Part shown: positions 7,245 through 15,838 of the stretch, one piece after another
Numbering within the stretch: position 1 is the stretch's first letter
How the letters are laid out: each line of letters opens with the position of its first letter
NCBI RefSeq assembly: GCF_019008365.1
Contig: NZ_JAHHUL010000006.1
Coordinates: 1 to 64,000 of the forward strand
Origin: Phosphitispora fastidiosa
Lineage (GTDB): Bacteria > Bacillota > Thermincolia > Thermincolales > UBA2595
DNA: 64,000 nt
Direction of reading: 5' to 3'
The notes under the pieces: generated by a model
Seen by the model: only the letters and a program-made list of their open reading frames with translations
Database searches by the model: none
What the model was told of the DNA's origin: nothing
Translations under genes and position numbers: made by a program

Positions 7245-8368
7245 TACAATCGCAGACGACTGACCTGGTTTTGAGTGCCAAGGGAGTTTCTGTAATCAAG
7301 GATAAAAAGCAGATTCTTGAAATATCTGAGACTTCTGTTTACACCGGTGAGTTCCTGGCAATAACAGGACCAAATGGAGCGGGCAAGAGTACCCTGCTTA
7401 AAGTCCTGGGGTTTCTGGAACCGGTTTCAGCGGGAGAGATTTCTTTTAAAGGCACACCGGTGAAGACTGCAAGGGACATCCTTGCTGCCAGGAGAAGGAT
7501 GGCTATGGTTTTCCAGGATCCCCTGCTCCTTTCGGGCACAGTTTTGTACAATGTGGCTGTTGGTCTAAAGCTGCGGGGCATATCAAAAGATAAACGACTG
7601 CCGCTGGCAGCGCATTGGCTGGAGAAACTGAAGATCGCCCACCTGGGCAAGCGAAATGCACATACCCTGTCGGGTGGTGAGGCCCAAAGGGTCAGTCTGG
7701 CCAGAGCTTTGGCTCTGGAACCTGATGTATTGTTTATGGATGAGCCCTTTACTTATCTGGACCTGCCCACCAGGGCGGCTCTGGTCAGTGAATTGAAAGA
7801 AATTCTTGCCGAAACAGGCACAACGGCAGTTATGGTGACTCATGACCTTAATGAAATGCCCTTTCTGGCAGACCGTCTGCTTGTGATGATGGAAGGGGAG
7901 ATTGCCCAGACGGGGCCGGTAAACCGGGTATTGTCGTATCCCGGGAATATTTGTGTTGCCGAGTTCCTCGGAGTGAGCAACATATGGCCCGGCAGGATTA
8001 GCGGGGGTGAACCTGGGCGGTACACGGTAACACCTGCTGCAGATAAGGGCACAGTTTTGGAGGTATGCACCGGCTGGGACGGAGGCTATTCCCGCGATAG
8101 AGATGTGTCGGTTTGCATCAGACCCGAATACCTTACAGTTACCACAGATAAGGACAAACATGTTCCGGGAACTAATCGGTTAGAGGGGATAATCTTAGAG
8201 GTCTACCCCTATGGATACAGTTACAGGCTCAAAATAGAGGCAGGTATCGGAAGGGACCTAAAACTTGTTGCCCTGGTGCCGGCGGCTCATTTTTTAAAGC
8301 CTCCTAAACCGGGTGAGGCAGCCGGGGTCTACATTCCGCCGGAAAAAATTCATATGATACAGGATTAA
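7241..8368 (+). CDS. tupC: Tungstate ABC transporter, ATPase
   Basis: A 375-aa ABC ATPase. Walker A GPNGAGKST (residues ~43-51), Q-loop VFQDPLL, signature LSGGEAQR, Walker B VLFMDEPFTYLD and switch H in VTHDLNE are all present. After residue 245 there is a C-terminal OB-fold/TOBE-like extension of ~120 residues (VSVCIRPEYLTV), longer than the simplest TupC proteins and possibly an oxyanion-sensing regulatory domain as in ModC. Overlaps tupB by 4 nt. Confidence 0.9.
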   Translation: MIQSQTTDLVLSAKGVSVIKDKKQILEISETSVYTGEFLAITGPNGAGKSTLLKVLGFLEPVSAGEISFKGTPVKTARDILAARRRMAMVFQDPLLLSGTVLYNVAVGLKLRGISKDKRLPLAAHWLEKLKIAHLGKRNAHTLSGGEAQRVSLARALALEPDVLFMDEPFTYLDLPTRAALVSELKEILAETGTTAVMVTHDLNEMPFLADRLLVMMEGEIAQTGPVNRVLSYPGNICVAEFLGVSNIWPGRISGGEPGRYTVTPAADKGTVLEVCTGWDGGYSRDRDVSVCIRPEYLTVTTDKDKHVPGTNRLEGIILEVYPYGYSYRLKIEAGIGRDLKLVALVPAAHFLKPPKPGEAAGVYIPPEKIHMIQD

Positions 8369-8411
8369 TACCGGGTTAGCAGTGGGTTAATACCGGATTA
8401 GGTTTTAATCA

Positions 8412-8454
8412 ATACAGGCGCTTCCCGATTGGCAGGGGAAGCGCCTGTATTTTG
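8412..8454 (+). terminator. Terminator of the tup operon
   Basis: Perfect 15-bp stem (8412-8426 with 8436-8450), 9-nt loop, followed by TTTT. Confidence 0.8.
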
Positions 8455-8531
8455 GTGCGGCTTTGAGAACACCTTCAGGTTTATCTTTACATAGAGTAAA
8501 GTGAAAACATATTTTCCGGGAGGTAATTTTG

Positions 8532-9023
8532 ATGCTTACAAATTGGTGGCCCCTTACTGATACAGGAGCGGCTGTCGCCTATATCAAAGGGGGCCCGCTG
8601 GCCCCCGACATTAATGGTATTGTTATATTCAGGAATGTGTCTGGCGGAACCCTTGTATCGGCAGATATTGCAGGGCTGCCGCCGTACCGTCCTGCTGAAG
8701 GTGAGAGGGACTCGGTAGGGCCTCATGGGTTTCATATACATGATAGGGGAAATTGCCAAATCGGAGACCCTAATGACCCGTTCCAGGCGGCAGGAGAGCA
8801 TTGGAATCCGGATAACCAGCCTCATGGAAATCACGCGGGAGATTTCCCGGTGCTGTTTTCTAACGGGGGCTGTGCCATGATGACCTTCTTTACCGGCAGG
8901 TTCAGGGTTAGGGATGTCATAGGCAGGGCTGTTATAATTCATCAAAATCCCGATGATTATCGGACCCAGCCGGCCGGTGATGCCGGGAAGCGGCTGGCAT
9001 GCGGGGTGATTGGGTCTGTTTGA
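8532..9023 (+). CDS. sodC: Cu/Zn superoxide dismutase family protein
   Basis: A 163-aa SodC-family protein. The metal ligands are complete: HGFHIH (first two Cu His), GEHWNPDNQPHGNHAGD (bridging His, two further Zn His and the Zn Asp) and GRAVIIHQNPDDY (last Cu His). The disulfide Cys pair can be seen in GNCQIG and RLACGVIG; an active-site Arg, which would normally follow in GxAGxRxAC, is seen as GKRLACG. No signal peptide, so the product appears cytoplasmic or released, unlike Gram-negative SodC. Start ATG 8532, 8 nt after GGGAGG. It stands alone between two terminators. It would dismutate superoxide in an otherwise strict anaerobe. Confidence 0.88.
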   Translation: MLTNWWPLTDTGAAVAYIKGGPLAPDINGIVIFRNVSGGTLVSADIAGLPPYRPAEGERDSVGPHGFHIHDRGNCQIGDPNDPFQAAGEHWNPDNQPHGNHAGDFPVLFSNGGCAMMTFFTGRFRVRDVIGRAVIIHQNPDDYRTQPAGDAGKRLACGVIGSV

Positions 9024-9030
9024 AAGCAAG

Positions 9031-9077
9031 GAAGAGGCAGATGATTCCTCTGGGAATATCTGCCTCTTCGAAGTTTT
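9031..9077 (+). terminator. Terminator between sodC and the opuA operon
   Basis: Perfect 12-bp stem (9031-9042 with 9058-9069) followed by a T run (9074-9079). It separates convergent genes; the rightward direction has the better T tract. Confidence 0.8.
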
Positions 9078-9092
9078 TTGCCAGATTATTAA

Positions 9093-9983
9093 TTATTTAA
9101 GCCAGGCGTCAACCTTATCGGAATTGTTCTCTACCCATTCTTTGGCCGCATCTGCCGGTTCCATACCGCTTTGGACTTTAACCATGACTGCCGCCATATC
9201 GGCAGGTTCCCAGCTAAACTTGTCGAGGAAGTTATATACTTCCGGCATATCGTCTTTCAGGCCCTGGCGGACCAGGGTGTGGATTTCTTCTTCACCGCCA
9301 TAGATTCCTTTGGGGTCATCGAGATACTTGAGCTCCCATTTGGCAAATTTCCAATGCGGAGTCCAGCCGGTGACTGCAATCCATTCCTCTGCATTAACGG
9401 CTTTCTCCAGTGAAGCTGCCATTGCCGCACTGCTGCTGTCCTGGAGCTTCAGGTCAAGGCCGTAATCAGTAATGGCTTGCTCTGTAGCCTGCATGATCCC
9501 TGCTCCGGGCTCAATACCGACGATGCGTTCCTCGAACTTATCTTTTGCTCCATTCAGTTCTTCAATAGAATTAATTGTCACATATTCAGGAACTACCAGG
9601 CCAATTTTAGCTCCCGTGAGATTGGCACCCAGGTCTTCTACCTTATCGCCTACTTCTTCCATAAAGGCTTTGTGGGTCCCTGGCAGCCAAGCTGCAACCA
9701 TACCGTCGAAACTGCCTTCTGCGACTCCCTGGAACATGACCCCGGCATCAACTGGGGTTATCTTTGTTTCATAACCAAGCTTGTCTTCCAAAATGGCTTG
9801 CACTACATGGGTACTGGCAATTTCAGAATCCCATTCAACATATCCCAATTCCACCTGGCCTTTGCTTTCAGGCTTGGTGTTTTGTTCACCGGGTGCGTTT
9901 TCACCATTCCCTGTACATCCTGCCAATGATACCAGAAGCAGGATAGAGAGTACAGCAGTTAAAATACGAAATTTCCTTGACAT
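9093..9983 (-). CDS. opuAC: Glycine betaine/choline-type ABC transporter, binding lipoprotein
   Basis: A 296-aa OpuAC-domain protein with a lipoprotein signal (lipobox SLAGC, Cys22). The sequence has the features of compatible-solute binders: GYVEWDSEIASTHVVQAILE near residue 48, a repeated Trp pattern (AAWLPGTHKAFM; WIAVTGWTPHWKF; FSWEPADM) that forms the aromatic box around a quaternary amine. Start ATG 9983 follows AGGAGG. Last gene of a leftward ATPase-permease-binding protein operon. Glycine betaine, proline betaine or choline are all possible ligands. Confidence 0.88.
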   Translation of the reverse strand: MSRKFRILTAVLSILLLVSLAGCTGNGENAPGEQNTKPESKGQVELGYVEWDSEIASTHVVQAILEDKLGYETKITPVDAGVMFQGVAEGSFDGMVAAWLPGTHKAFMEEVGDKVEDLGANLTGAKIGLVVPEYVTINSIEELNGAKDKFEERIVGIEPGAGIMQATEQAITDYGLDLKLQDSSSAAMAASLEKAVNAEEWIAVTGWTPHWKFAKWELKYLDDPKGIYGGEEEIHTLVRQGLKDDMPEVYNFLDKFSWEPADMAAVMVKVQSGMEPADAAKEWVENNSDKVDAWLK

Positions 9984-9994
9984 ACATCAACCTC

Positions 9995-10864
9995 CTAAGT
10001 ATTTTTTTTATTTCTTTTCCCCAGGCTTTGAGTAATCCGGTCTAGGATAATAGCAAGGATTACTACACCGAGGCCGCTTTCAAAGCCCATCCCCACTTTA
10101 AGCCTGGAAATAGCCCGCAGCACCAGTCCACCCAGTCCGCCGGCGCCAATCATGGCTGCGATGACTACCATTGAGAGAGCCAACATTATAGATTGGTTTA
10201 TTCCAGCCATAATTGTAGGCATTGCCATAGGCAGCTGGACCTTGAACAATTTCTGCCGCGGTGTGGAGCCAAAGGCTTCAGCCGCTTCTATGAGTTCCTC
10301 GGGAACCTGCCTGATGCCCAGACCGGTAAGCCTGATGGTTGGGGGCATGGAAAAAATAACAGTTGCAAATGTAGCCGAGACAACGCCGATATCCAGGAGC
10401 ATTATTGCCGGGATGAGGTAAACAAAAGCTGGCATTGTCTGCATGAAGTCCAGCAGGGGTGTGAGTATATTGTTTGCCATTTTGTTCCTGGCAGTCAGTA
10501 TCCCCAGCGGCATCCCGAATAAAAACGAAATAGAGGTCGCTACAGTAACCAGTGACAGGGTTTCCATGGTGGCGCTCCACAACCCCAGGTTATATATCAG
10601 GCTGAGCCCGAAAAGTGTAAAAAGTGCAATTCTCCGACCCGCCAGAAACCAGGCCAGGACTGCAAAAGCCAGAATCAAAAGGGGTGATGGAATAAAAAGG
10701 AGTGTGTCCACCATCCCGTCAATAACCGTGTCAATACCTTTAGTTACCGCATCAAAAAAGGTCTCCAGGTTGTCTCTGAGAAAAAAGATAAAACCTTCAA
10801 CCCAGCTGCCTATGGGAATTTTAGTCTGCATAATGTCAGTAACAGGTTGAAAAATATCAGACAT
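9995..10864 (-). CDS. opuAB: Glycine betaine/choline-type ABC transporter, permease
   Basis: A 289-aa permease of the ProW/OpuAB type. An amphipathic N-terminal region precedes about six transmembrane helices; the coupling loop reads RQVPEELIEAAEAFGSTPRQ, the EAA motif of this family. I take ATG 10864, behind AAAGGGGG, rather than the further-upstream in-frame codon at 10897; this gives an 8-nt overlap with the ATPase gene and hence coupling. Confidence 0.9.
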   Translation of the reverse strand: MSDIFQPVTDIMQTKIPIGSWVEGFIFFLRDNLETFFDAVTKGIDTVIDGMVDTLLFIPSPLLILAFAVLAWFLAGRRIALFTLFGLSLIYNLGLWSATMETLSLVTVATSISFLFGMPLGILTARNKMANNILTPLLDFMQTMPAFVYLIPAIMLLDIGVVSATFATVIFSMPPTIRLTGLGIRQVPEELIEAAEAFGSTPRQKLFKVQLPMAMPTIMAGINQSIMLALSMVVIAAMIGAGGLGGLVLRAISRLKVGMGFESGLGVVILAIILDRITQSLGKRNKKNT

Positions 10865-12062
10865 CTGCTGAACCCCCTTTACCCATCTGGCCGGCAAGTC
10901 CTGCCAGAACCGAACCGCGTATAATAATACCCTTTAACTTATCATCTTCATCCAAAACCGCCAGGGGCAGTTTGGACTCAGCTATAGTAGGGAGCAGATC
11001 GGTTACCGGAGTATCACTGCTTACTCTGGGTACGGCAGTCAGCAGAATGGAATCCAGGGTCTTCTCGCCTTTTTCGGCTGCGGCCAGGGCTTCTTCTGCC
11101 AGCACCACTCCTTTTAAGGTGCGTTCTTTATCAACCACAAATATGCTGGACAGTCCGTTTTCCTTCATCCTTCTCAGAGCAACACGGGGCCCGTCTTTGA
11201 GCATCAATAGCGGTGAAGGGGCCTTCATGACATCTGAAGCAGTAAGAACTTTACTCCTGTCAACATCCTCAACAAACCTTTCCACATACTCATCAGCAGG
11301 AGAGGTCAGGATTTCTTCAGGTGTACCTATCTGGACCACTTCCCCGTCTTTCATCAGAGCTATCCTGTCCCCGATTTTAAGAGCTTCATCAAGGTCATGG
11401 GTAATAAAGATGATGGTTTTGTTCATCTTTTTTTGCAGGTCCAGGAGTTCGTCCTGCATCTCTTTTCTTATCAACGGGTCCAGGGCGCTGAAGGCCTCGT
11501 CCATCAGCAGTATATCAGGGTTTGAAGCTAAGGCCCTGGCCAGGCCGACTCGCTGCTGCATGCCTCCGCTCAGTTGGTCAGGCAGGTTGTTTTCCCAGCC
11601 TGTTAAACCGACCAGATCAAGGGCTTGCTGGGCTTTTTTTTCACGCTCTGCTTTATCAAATTCCTGGATTTCAAGACCAAAAGCGGCATTCTCCAGTATA
11701 GTCCGGTGCGGGAAAAGAGCAAAACGCTGGAAAACCATGCCGAGCTTTTTTCTGCGGATTTCCCTGAGGGCATTCTTGTCCATTATGGTAATATCCTCAC
11801 CGTCGATAAACACTTTACCGCTGGTGGGCTCAATTAGCCTGTTCAGGCACCGGATGAGAGTAGATTTCCCGCTTCCGGAAAGCCCCATGACAACAAATGT
11901 TTCACCTTCATCAACTGAAAAGCTGACATTATTGATTCCTACCGCTTGTTTTGTTTTGGCCAGGATATCATCCTTGGATTTTCCCTCTTCCAGGTACTTT
12001 AGGGCTTTTTCGGGATGGTCCCCGAATATTTTGACAAGCTTGTCTATAACTACTTTGGGCAA
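10857..12062 (-). CDS. opuAA: Glycine betaine/choline-type ABC transporter, ATPase with CBS domains
   Basis: A ~400-aa ATPase: Walker A GLSGSGKST, Q-loop VFQRFALFPHRT, signature LSGGMQQR, Walker B ILLMDEAFSALDP, H-loop ITHDLDEA. After about residue 265 come two CBS repeats (SDVMKAPSPLLML; LDSILLTAVPRV), which gate OpuA transporters by ionic strength. The frame stays open to TTG 12107, but that codon would sit at the transcription start predicted from the promoter (-10 at 12117-12112), so I prefer TTG 12062, preceded by GGTGG and giving the family-typical N-terminus (KLVKIFGDHPEKALKYLEEG). Confidence 0.85.
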   Translation of the reverse strand: MPKVVIDKLVKIFGDHPEKALKYLEEGKSKDDILAKTKQAVGINNVSFSVDEGETFVVMGLSGSGKSTLIRCLNRLIEPTSGKVFIDGEDITIMDKNALREIRRKKLGMVFQRFALFPHRTILENAAFGLEIQEFDKAEREKKAQQALDLVGLTGWENNLPDQLSGGMQQRVGLARALASNPDILLMDEAFSALDPLIRKEMQDELLDLQKKMNKTIIFITHDLDEALKIGDRIALMKDGEVVQIGTPEEILTSPADEYVERFVEDVDRSKVLTASDVMKAPSPLLMLKDGPRVALRRMKENGLSSIFVVDKERTLKGVVLAEEALAAAEKGEKTLDSILLTAVPRVSSDTPVTDLLPTIAESKLPLAVLDEDDKLKGIIIRGSVLAGLAGQMGKGGSADV

Positions 12063-12111
12063 ATTATACCACCATCTTTTCGGGTTATATTTCCAAACAT
12101 CCGCCAACTTA

Positions 12112-12141
12112 ATTGTAGTATAGCAAGTTGTCGGATGTCAA
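12112..12141 (-). promoter_or_regulatory. Promoter of the opuA operon
   Basis: Minus-strand TTGACA (12141-12136), 18-nt spacer, TACAAT (12117-12112). An overlapping TGcTATACT extended -10 is an alternative. Confidence 0.55.
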
Positions 12142-12199
12142 CCATTGATTGGAACGTTTAATTTATTATGTTTTTATCTAAAGCAAATGATGCGTTGAT

Positions 12200-12234
12200 T
12201 AAAAAAAAGACCTCCACTATGAGTGGAGGTCTTT
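12200..12234 (-). terminator. Terminator of the gntR gene
   Basis: Perfect 12-bp stem (12206-12217 with 12223-12234), 5-nt loop, then a T run on the minus strand (plus-strand A 12201-12208). The stem begins inside the 3' end of the coding region. Confidence 0.8.
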
Positions 12235-12615
12235 ATTCTGCAGGCTGGCCAAAACCAGCAGTGTTTTGATGGTATTTTCAATTTCCTCTTCCAGTTGTTG
12301 TTTTTCCCGGAAGAGCTGTCCTAGTTTAGCTTCTATTTCAGAAACGACACTGCCCAGGTTTTCGCCTTCTACATACCGGGCAGCCTTTTCCCGGGAATTA
12401 ACGATGACTCCCTTGCTGGGAATGCTCCTGACAATATCACACCCCTCCAGGAGTGAAATGGCCTTCCGGATGGTTTCCGGAGACACCTGGTACTTTCCGG
12501 CTAAAAGGGATCTGCCTCTTAGACTGCTTCCTTCAGAATAAATTCCTTCAGAGATTGCCTGGGCCAGGTCGACGGCAATAATCTCATATCTGGCGATACC
12601 CGGTTTACGGGACAT
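12217..12615 (-). CDS. GntR-family transcriptional regulator
   Basis: A 132-aa regulator with an N-terminal GntR winged helix (residues 5-70): YEIIAVDLAQAISEGIYSEG, then LAGKYQVSPETIRKAISLLE and a V-x-S-x-x-x-G-V-x-V wing. The C-terminus is a short coiled coil (LGQLFREKQQLEEEIENTIK), not one of the large FadR/HutC effector domains, so it is a small YtrA-like member. It is upstream of, and codirectional with, the opuA operon, separated by its own terminator; regulation of opuA is a reasonable guess. Start ATG 12615 follows GGAGGAAGG. Confidence 0.8.
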   Translation of the reverse strand: MSRKPGIARYEIIAVDLAQAISEGIYSEGSSLRGRSLLAGKYQVSPETIRKAISLLEGCDIVRSIPSKGVIVNSREKAARYVEGENLGSVVSEIEAKLGQLFREKQQLEEEIENTIKTLLVLASLQNKDLHS

Positions 12616-12756
12616 ATTAATCCTTCCTCCAACTCTTATTTCAATTTCCTCTGGAAAATTAAGTCTCTGAAATTAACTGCTAATTAGATTTTACAGAACT
12701 AAGAACCATATTGTCAACAAAAGGAGACGGGAAAAGATGCAGACCCGGTTTAGTTC

Positions 12757-12785
12757 TTTAACATAAAAAGCACATCTGCTATAAT
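12757..12785 (+). promoter_or_regulatory. Putative priA promoter
   Basis: TTTAAC (12757-12762), 17 nt, TATAAT (12780-12785) preceded by TGC (extended -10), 47 nt upstream of priA. Confidence 0.6.
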
Positions 12786-12831
12786 ATAGATATTATGGTA
12801 ACATAGCCGAAGTGTAGTTAACGGAGGAATT

Positions 12832-15297
12832 ATGACAAATAAGCCTTTTGCAGAAGTAATTGTAGATATATCCGCCAGAAACCTTGACCGGGTTTTTCAT
12901 TACAGCATCCCTCCGGAAATCAACGTACCCCTGAGAGCGGGCGCCAGAGTTGTGGTATCGTTTAGCGGCAGGAAGGTAGAAGGTTATATTGTTGGTTTTT
13001 CTGATGTGTCGGAGGTTTCCGGCATAAAAAATATAAGTGAGGTTCTTGACCCCGAGACCTGGCTGCCTGCTGACCTGATTGCTCTTGCCGGATGGATGGC
13101 CGACAGGTACATGTGTTCCACCGTTACAGCTATAAAAGCACTTATGCCTGCCGGCGCCAGGACGACCGGACAGACATTTTTTGTTCCGGCAGATTCCCCT
13201 GAGGTGGTTCCTGTGGCTCTGCTGGCCGGTCTGGAAAGAGAAGTATTTGACTATGTCTGCCGCAGGGGTAAAGTCCCCCAAAAAGAAATGTTCAGCAGGT
13301 TTGGGGGCCGGGAACTGGAGACGGTTCTCAAAGAACTTGGCAGCAGGGGCCTGATAGAGGTTGTCAGGGTAATTAAACCCAGGCTGAAACCACGTCAGGT
13401 CCAGGTGATTGAATTAGCGTTAAACCGTGAGGAATGCGAAAGAGTAATAAAAGATATAGCGGGCAAGGCGCCAAAACAGGGTGCAGTTCTGAGAACAGTT
13501 TACGAGTATGGCAGCCTGCCGGCCGCTGAGCTCTCCGGTTTGGCCGGAACAACACCGGCAACTGTCAGAGAACTGATTAAGAAGGGTTATCTGGCAGCCA
13601 AGACTGTTGAAATAAGACGAGACCCCTATGCATCACGATCATTTACCGAAACAGAACCACTAAAGCCGACACCTGAGCAGGAAAAAGCGCTGCAGAGGCT
13701 GCAAAAAGCCATAACATGCAGCAGACTTGAGACATTTCTGCTGCATGGGGTTACCGGCAGCGGAAAAACCGAAGTGTACCTGCAGGCTATAGATTGCTGT
13801 ATTAAATCTGGAAAACAGGCCATCGTACTGGTTCCGGAAATTTCCCTGACTCCCCAGATGGTGGAAAGGTTCAAAGGGCGCTTCGGGAACCTGGTGGCTG
13901 TTTTACACAGCCGTTTGTCTGCGGGGGAGCGCTATGACGAGTGGCGGCAGATTAAAACAGGAAGGGTTCGGGTTGTTGTAGGGGCCAGGTCGGCGGTTTT
14001 TGCACCCTTTGATAAACTGGGCCTGATTATTATTGATGAAGAACATGAAACCTCATATAAGCAGGAGGACAGTCCCAAGTACCATGCCAGAGAAGTTGCC
14101 ATTGCCCGGGGCAGGCTTACTAACTGTGTTGTTGTGCTTGGCAGTGCGACACCGTCCCTGGAGTCTTATTCCAGGGCTCTTGCCGGAAGGTACAGCCTGC
14201 TGACCATTGAAAACAGGGTCAGCGGACAGGCGCTGCCGGAGGTTACAATTGTGGACCTGCGGGAAGAGATGAAAGCAGGCCACAGGAGTATCTTCAGCAG
14301 GGAACTTATTGGACGAATTGGGGATGTTTTGGCTCGCAGGGAGCAGGTTATTCTCTTTCTGAACAGGAGAGGCTATGCGACTTTTATTGTTTGCAGGGAG
14401 TGCGGGCTGGTTATGAAATGCCCCAAATGCAGTATTACACTTACCCTGCATGCAGATGAACATGAACTCAGATGTCACTACTGTGACTTCAGGATAAAAG
14501 CCCCGAATATATGTCCTGATTGTGCCAGCGCCAGCATAAGGCAGTTTGGGGTGGGCACCCAGAGGGTGGAAAGTGAGATTGCCAGGTGGTTTCCCGATGC
14601 CCGGGTGGCCAGGATGGATATGGACACAACTACCGGAAAGGGTTCTCATGAGAAAATTCTAAACAGGTTCCGGGATGGCGGCATTGATATTCTGGTAGGA
14701 ACCCAGATGATTGCAAAAGGTCTGGATTTCCCTGGGGTGACCCTGGTAGGTGTGATTACTGCAGATACATCTCTGAATCTGCCGGATTTCAGGGCCGCGG
14801 AAAGAACCTTTCAGCTCCTTACTCAGGTGGCCGGCAGGGCCGGGCGCGGCAAAAGACCGGGTGAAGTCGTTGTTCAGACATATACCCCGGAACATTATAG
14901 TGTGGTATATGCAAAAAACCATGATTACAGGGGTTTTTTCCGGGAAGAATTAACCTTAAGGGAAATTCTTGAGTATCCGCCATACTGCTCACTGGTGCGC
15001 ATAGTTATTTCCGGAAAGACTGAAAATAACGTTATCCAGGGTAGTGAGATGACAGCATCAAAACTTTCACAGGAGTTTAGCCGGTACAGCCTTGGGATAA
15101 CACAGCCCCTGCTGGGGCCGGCGCCGGCGCCTTTGAGCAAACTGCGCAACCGGTACAGGTGGCAGATTTGCATCAGAGGAACTCCCGGAAGCCTGCTGCG
15201 CAGGGTCATCCGGAAAGCGCTGGAATCGCAGCAAAATGACCCCCTGTTTGCCACACTGAAGGTCAGTGTTGATGTTGACCCACTTGGTATGATGTAA
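12832..15297 (+). CDS. priA: Primosomal protein N' (replication restart helicase)
   Basis: An 821-aa PriA, slightly longer than the E. coli protein. N-terminal 3'-DNA-binding domain (residues 1-105), a winged helix, then the superfamily 2 helicase: Walker A HGVTGSGKTEVY, DEEH box IIIDEEHE, motif III GSATPS. The zinc-binding insertion is complete, with the pairs CREC, CPKC, CHYC and CPDC. PriA reloads the replisome at collapsed forks. Start ATG 12832 follows ACGGAGGA. It begins the rightward housekeeping run with def and fmt, the arrangement usual in Firmicutes. Confidence 0.96.
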   Translation: MTNKPFAEVIVDISARNLDRVFHYSIPPEINVPLRAGARVVVSFSGRKVEGYIVGFSDVSEVSGIKNISEVLDPETWLPADLIALAGWMADRYMCSTVTAIKALMPAGARTTGQTFFVPADSPEVVPVALLAGLEREVFDYVCRRGKVPQKEMFSRFGGRELETVLKELGSRGLIEVVRVIKPRLKPRQVQVIELALNREECERVIKDIAGKAPKQGAVLRTVYEYGSLPAAELSGLAGTTPATVRELIKKGYLAAKTVEIRRDPYASRSFTETEPLKPTPEQEKALQRLQKAITCSRLETFLLHGVTGSGKTEVYLQAIDCCIKSGKQAIVLVPEISLTPQMVERFKGRFGNLVAVLHSRLSAGERYDEWRQIKTGRVRVVVGARSAVFAPFDKLGLIIIDEEHETSYKQEDSPKYHAREVAIARGRLTNCVVVLGSATPSLESYSRALAGRYSLLTIENRVSGQALPEVTIVDLREEMKAGHRSIFSRELIGRIGDVLARREQVILFLNRRGYATFIVCRECGLVMKCPKCSITLTLHADEHELRCHYCDFRIKAPNICPDCASASIRQFGVGTQRVESEIARWFPDARVARMDMDTTTGKGSHEKILNRFRDGGIDILVGTQMIAKGLDFPGVTLVGVITADTSLNLPDFRAAERTFQLLTQVAGRAGRGKRPGEVVVQTYTPEHYSVVYAKNHDYRGFFREELTLREILEYPPYCSLVRIVISGKTENNVIQGSEMTASKLSQEFSRYSLGITQPLLGPAPAPLSKLRNRYRWQICIRGTPGSLLRRVIRKALESQQNDPLFATLKVSVDVDPLGMM

Positions 15298-15327
15298 TAT
15301 GTTGCTTATTCATAAGGAGGTAGAGCG

Positions 15328-15780
15328 ATGGCGGTATATAGAATTGTGGAGATGGGTGAGCCGGTACTAAGGGAGAAGGCACGACCGGTACCTAAGATAA
15401 CACCAAATGTGATTAAACTGCTGGAAAATATGGCAGAAACCATGTATGAAGCCAGGGGTGTGGGCCTGGCAGCTCCTCAGGTTGGTGTATCCAAAAGGAT
15501 TGTAGTGGTGGATGCGGGTGATGGTCTTATTGAGCTGATAAATCCCGAAATTATTTCCCAAGAGGGTCTGGCCACAGATTCTGAGGGTTGTCTCAGTATT
15601 CCCGGGATCAGCGGAGAAGTGCAGCGGGCAGCAAGAGTTACAGTCAGGGCACTGGACAGGGAAGGCCGGGAAAGGGAATATGAGGGTGAGGGGCTTTTAG
15701 CCCGTGCCTTCCAACATGAGCTAGACCACCTGGAAGGGATTCTGTTTGTTGACAAAGCACAGAATATCAAGAAAACCTAA
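15328..15780 (+). CDS. def: Peptide deformylase
   Basis: A 150-aa deformylase that removes the formyl group from nascent proteins. Three family motifs are intact: [10 protein letters not shown] (motif 1), EGCLSIPG (motif 2 with the metal-binding Cys) and HELDH (motif 3 with two His ligands and the catalytic Glu). The short length without C-terminal helix extension fits the common Gram-positive type. ATG 15328 follows AAGGAGG. fmt, the enzyme that adds the formyl group, is the next gene. Confidence 0.96.
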   Translation: MAVYRIVEMGEPVLREKARPVPKITPNVIKLLENMAETMYEARGVGLAAPQVGVSKRIVVVDAGDGLIELINPEIISQEGLATDSEGCLSIPGISGEVQRAARVTVRALDREGREREYEGEGLLARAFQHELDHLEGILFVDKAQNIKKT

Positions 15781-15838
15781 TACAATTCCAAAGCCCGGCA
15801 GATTATTGCCGGAAGGGATTTAAAGCGAGGTAATCAAT

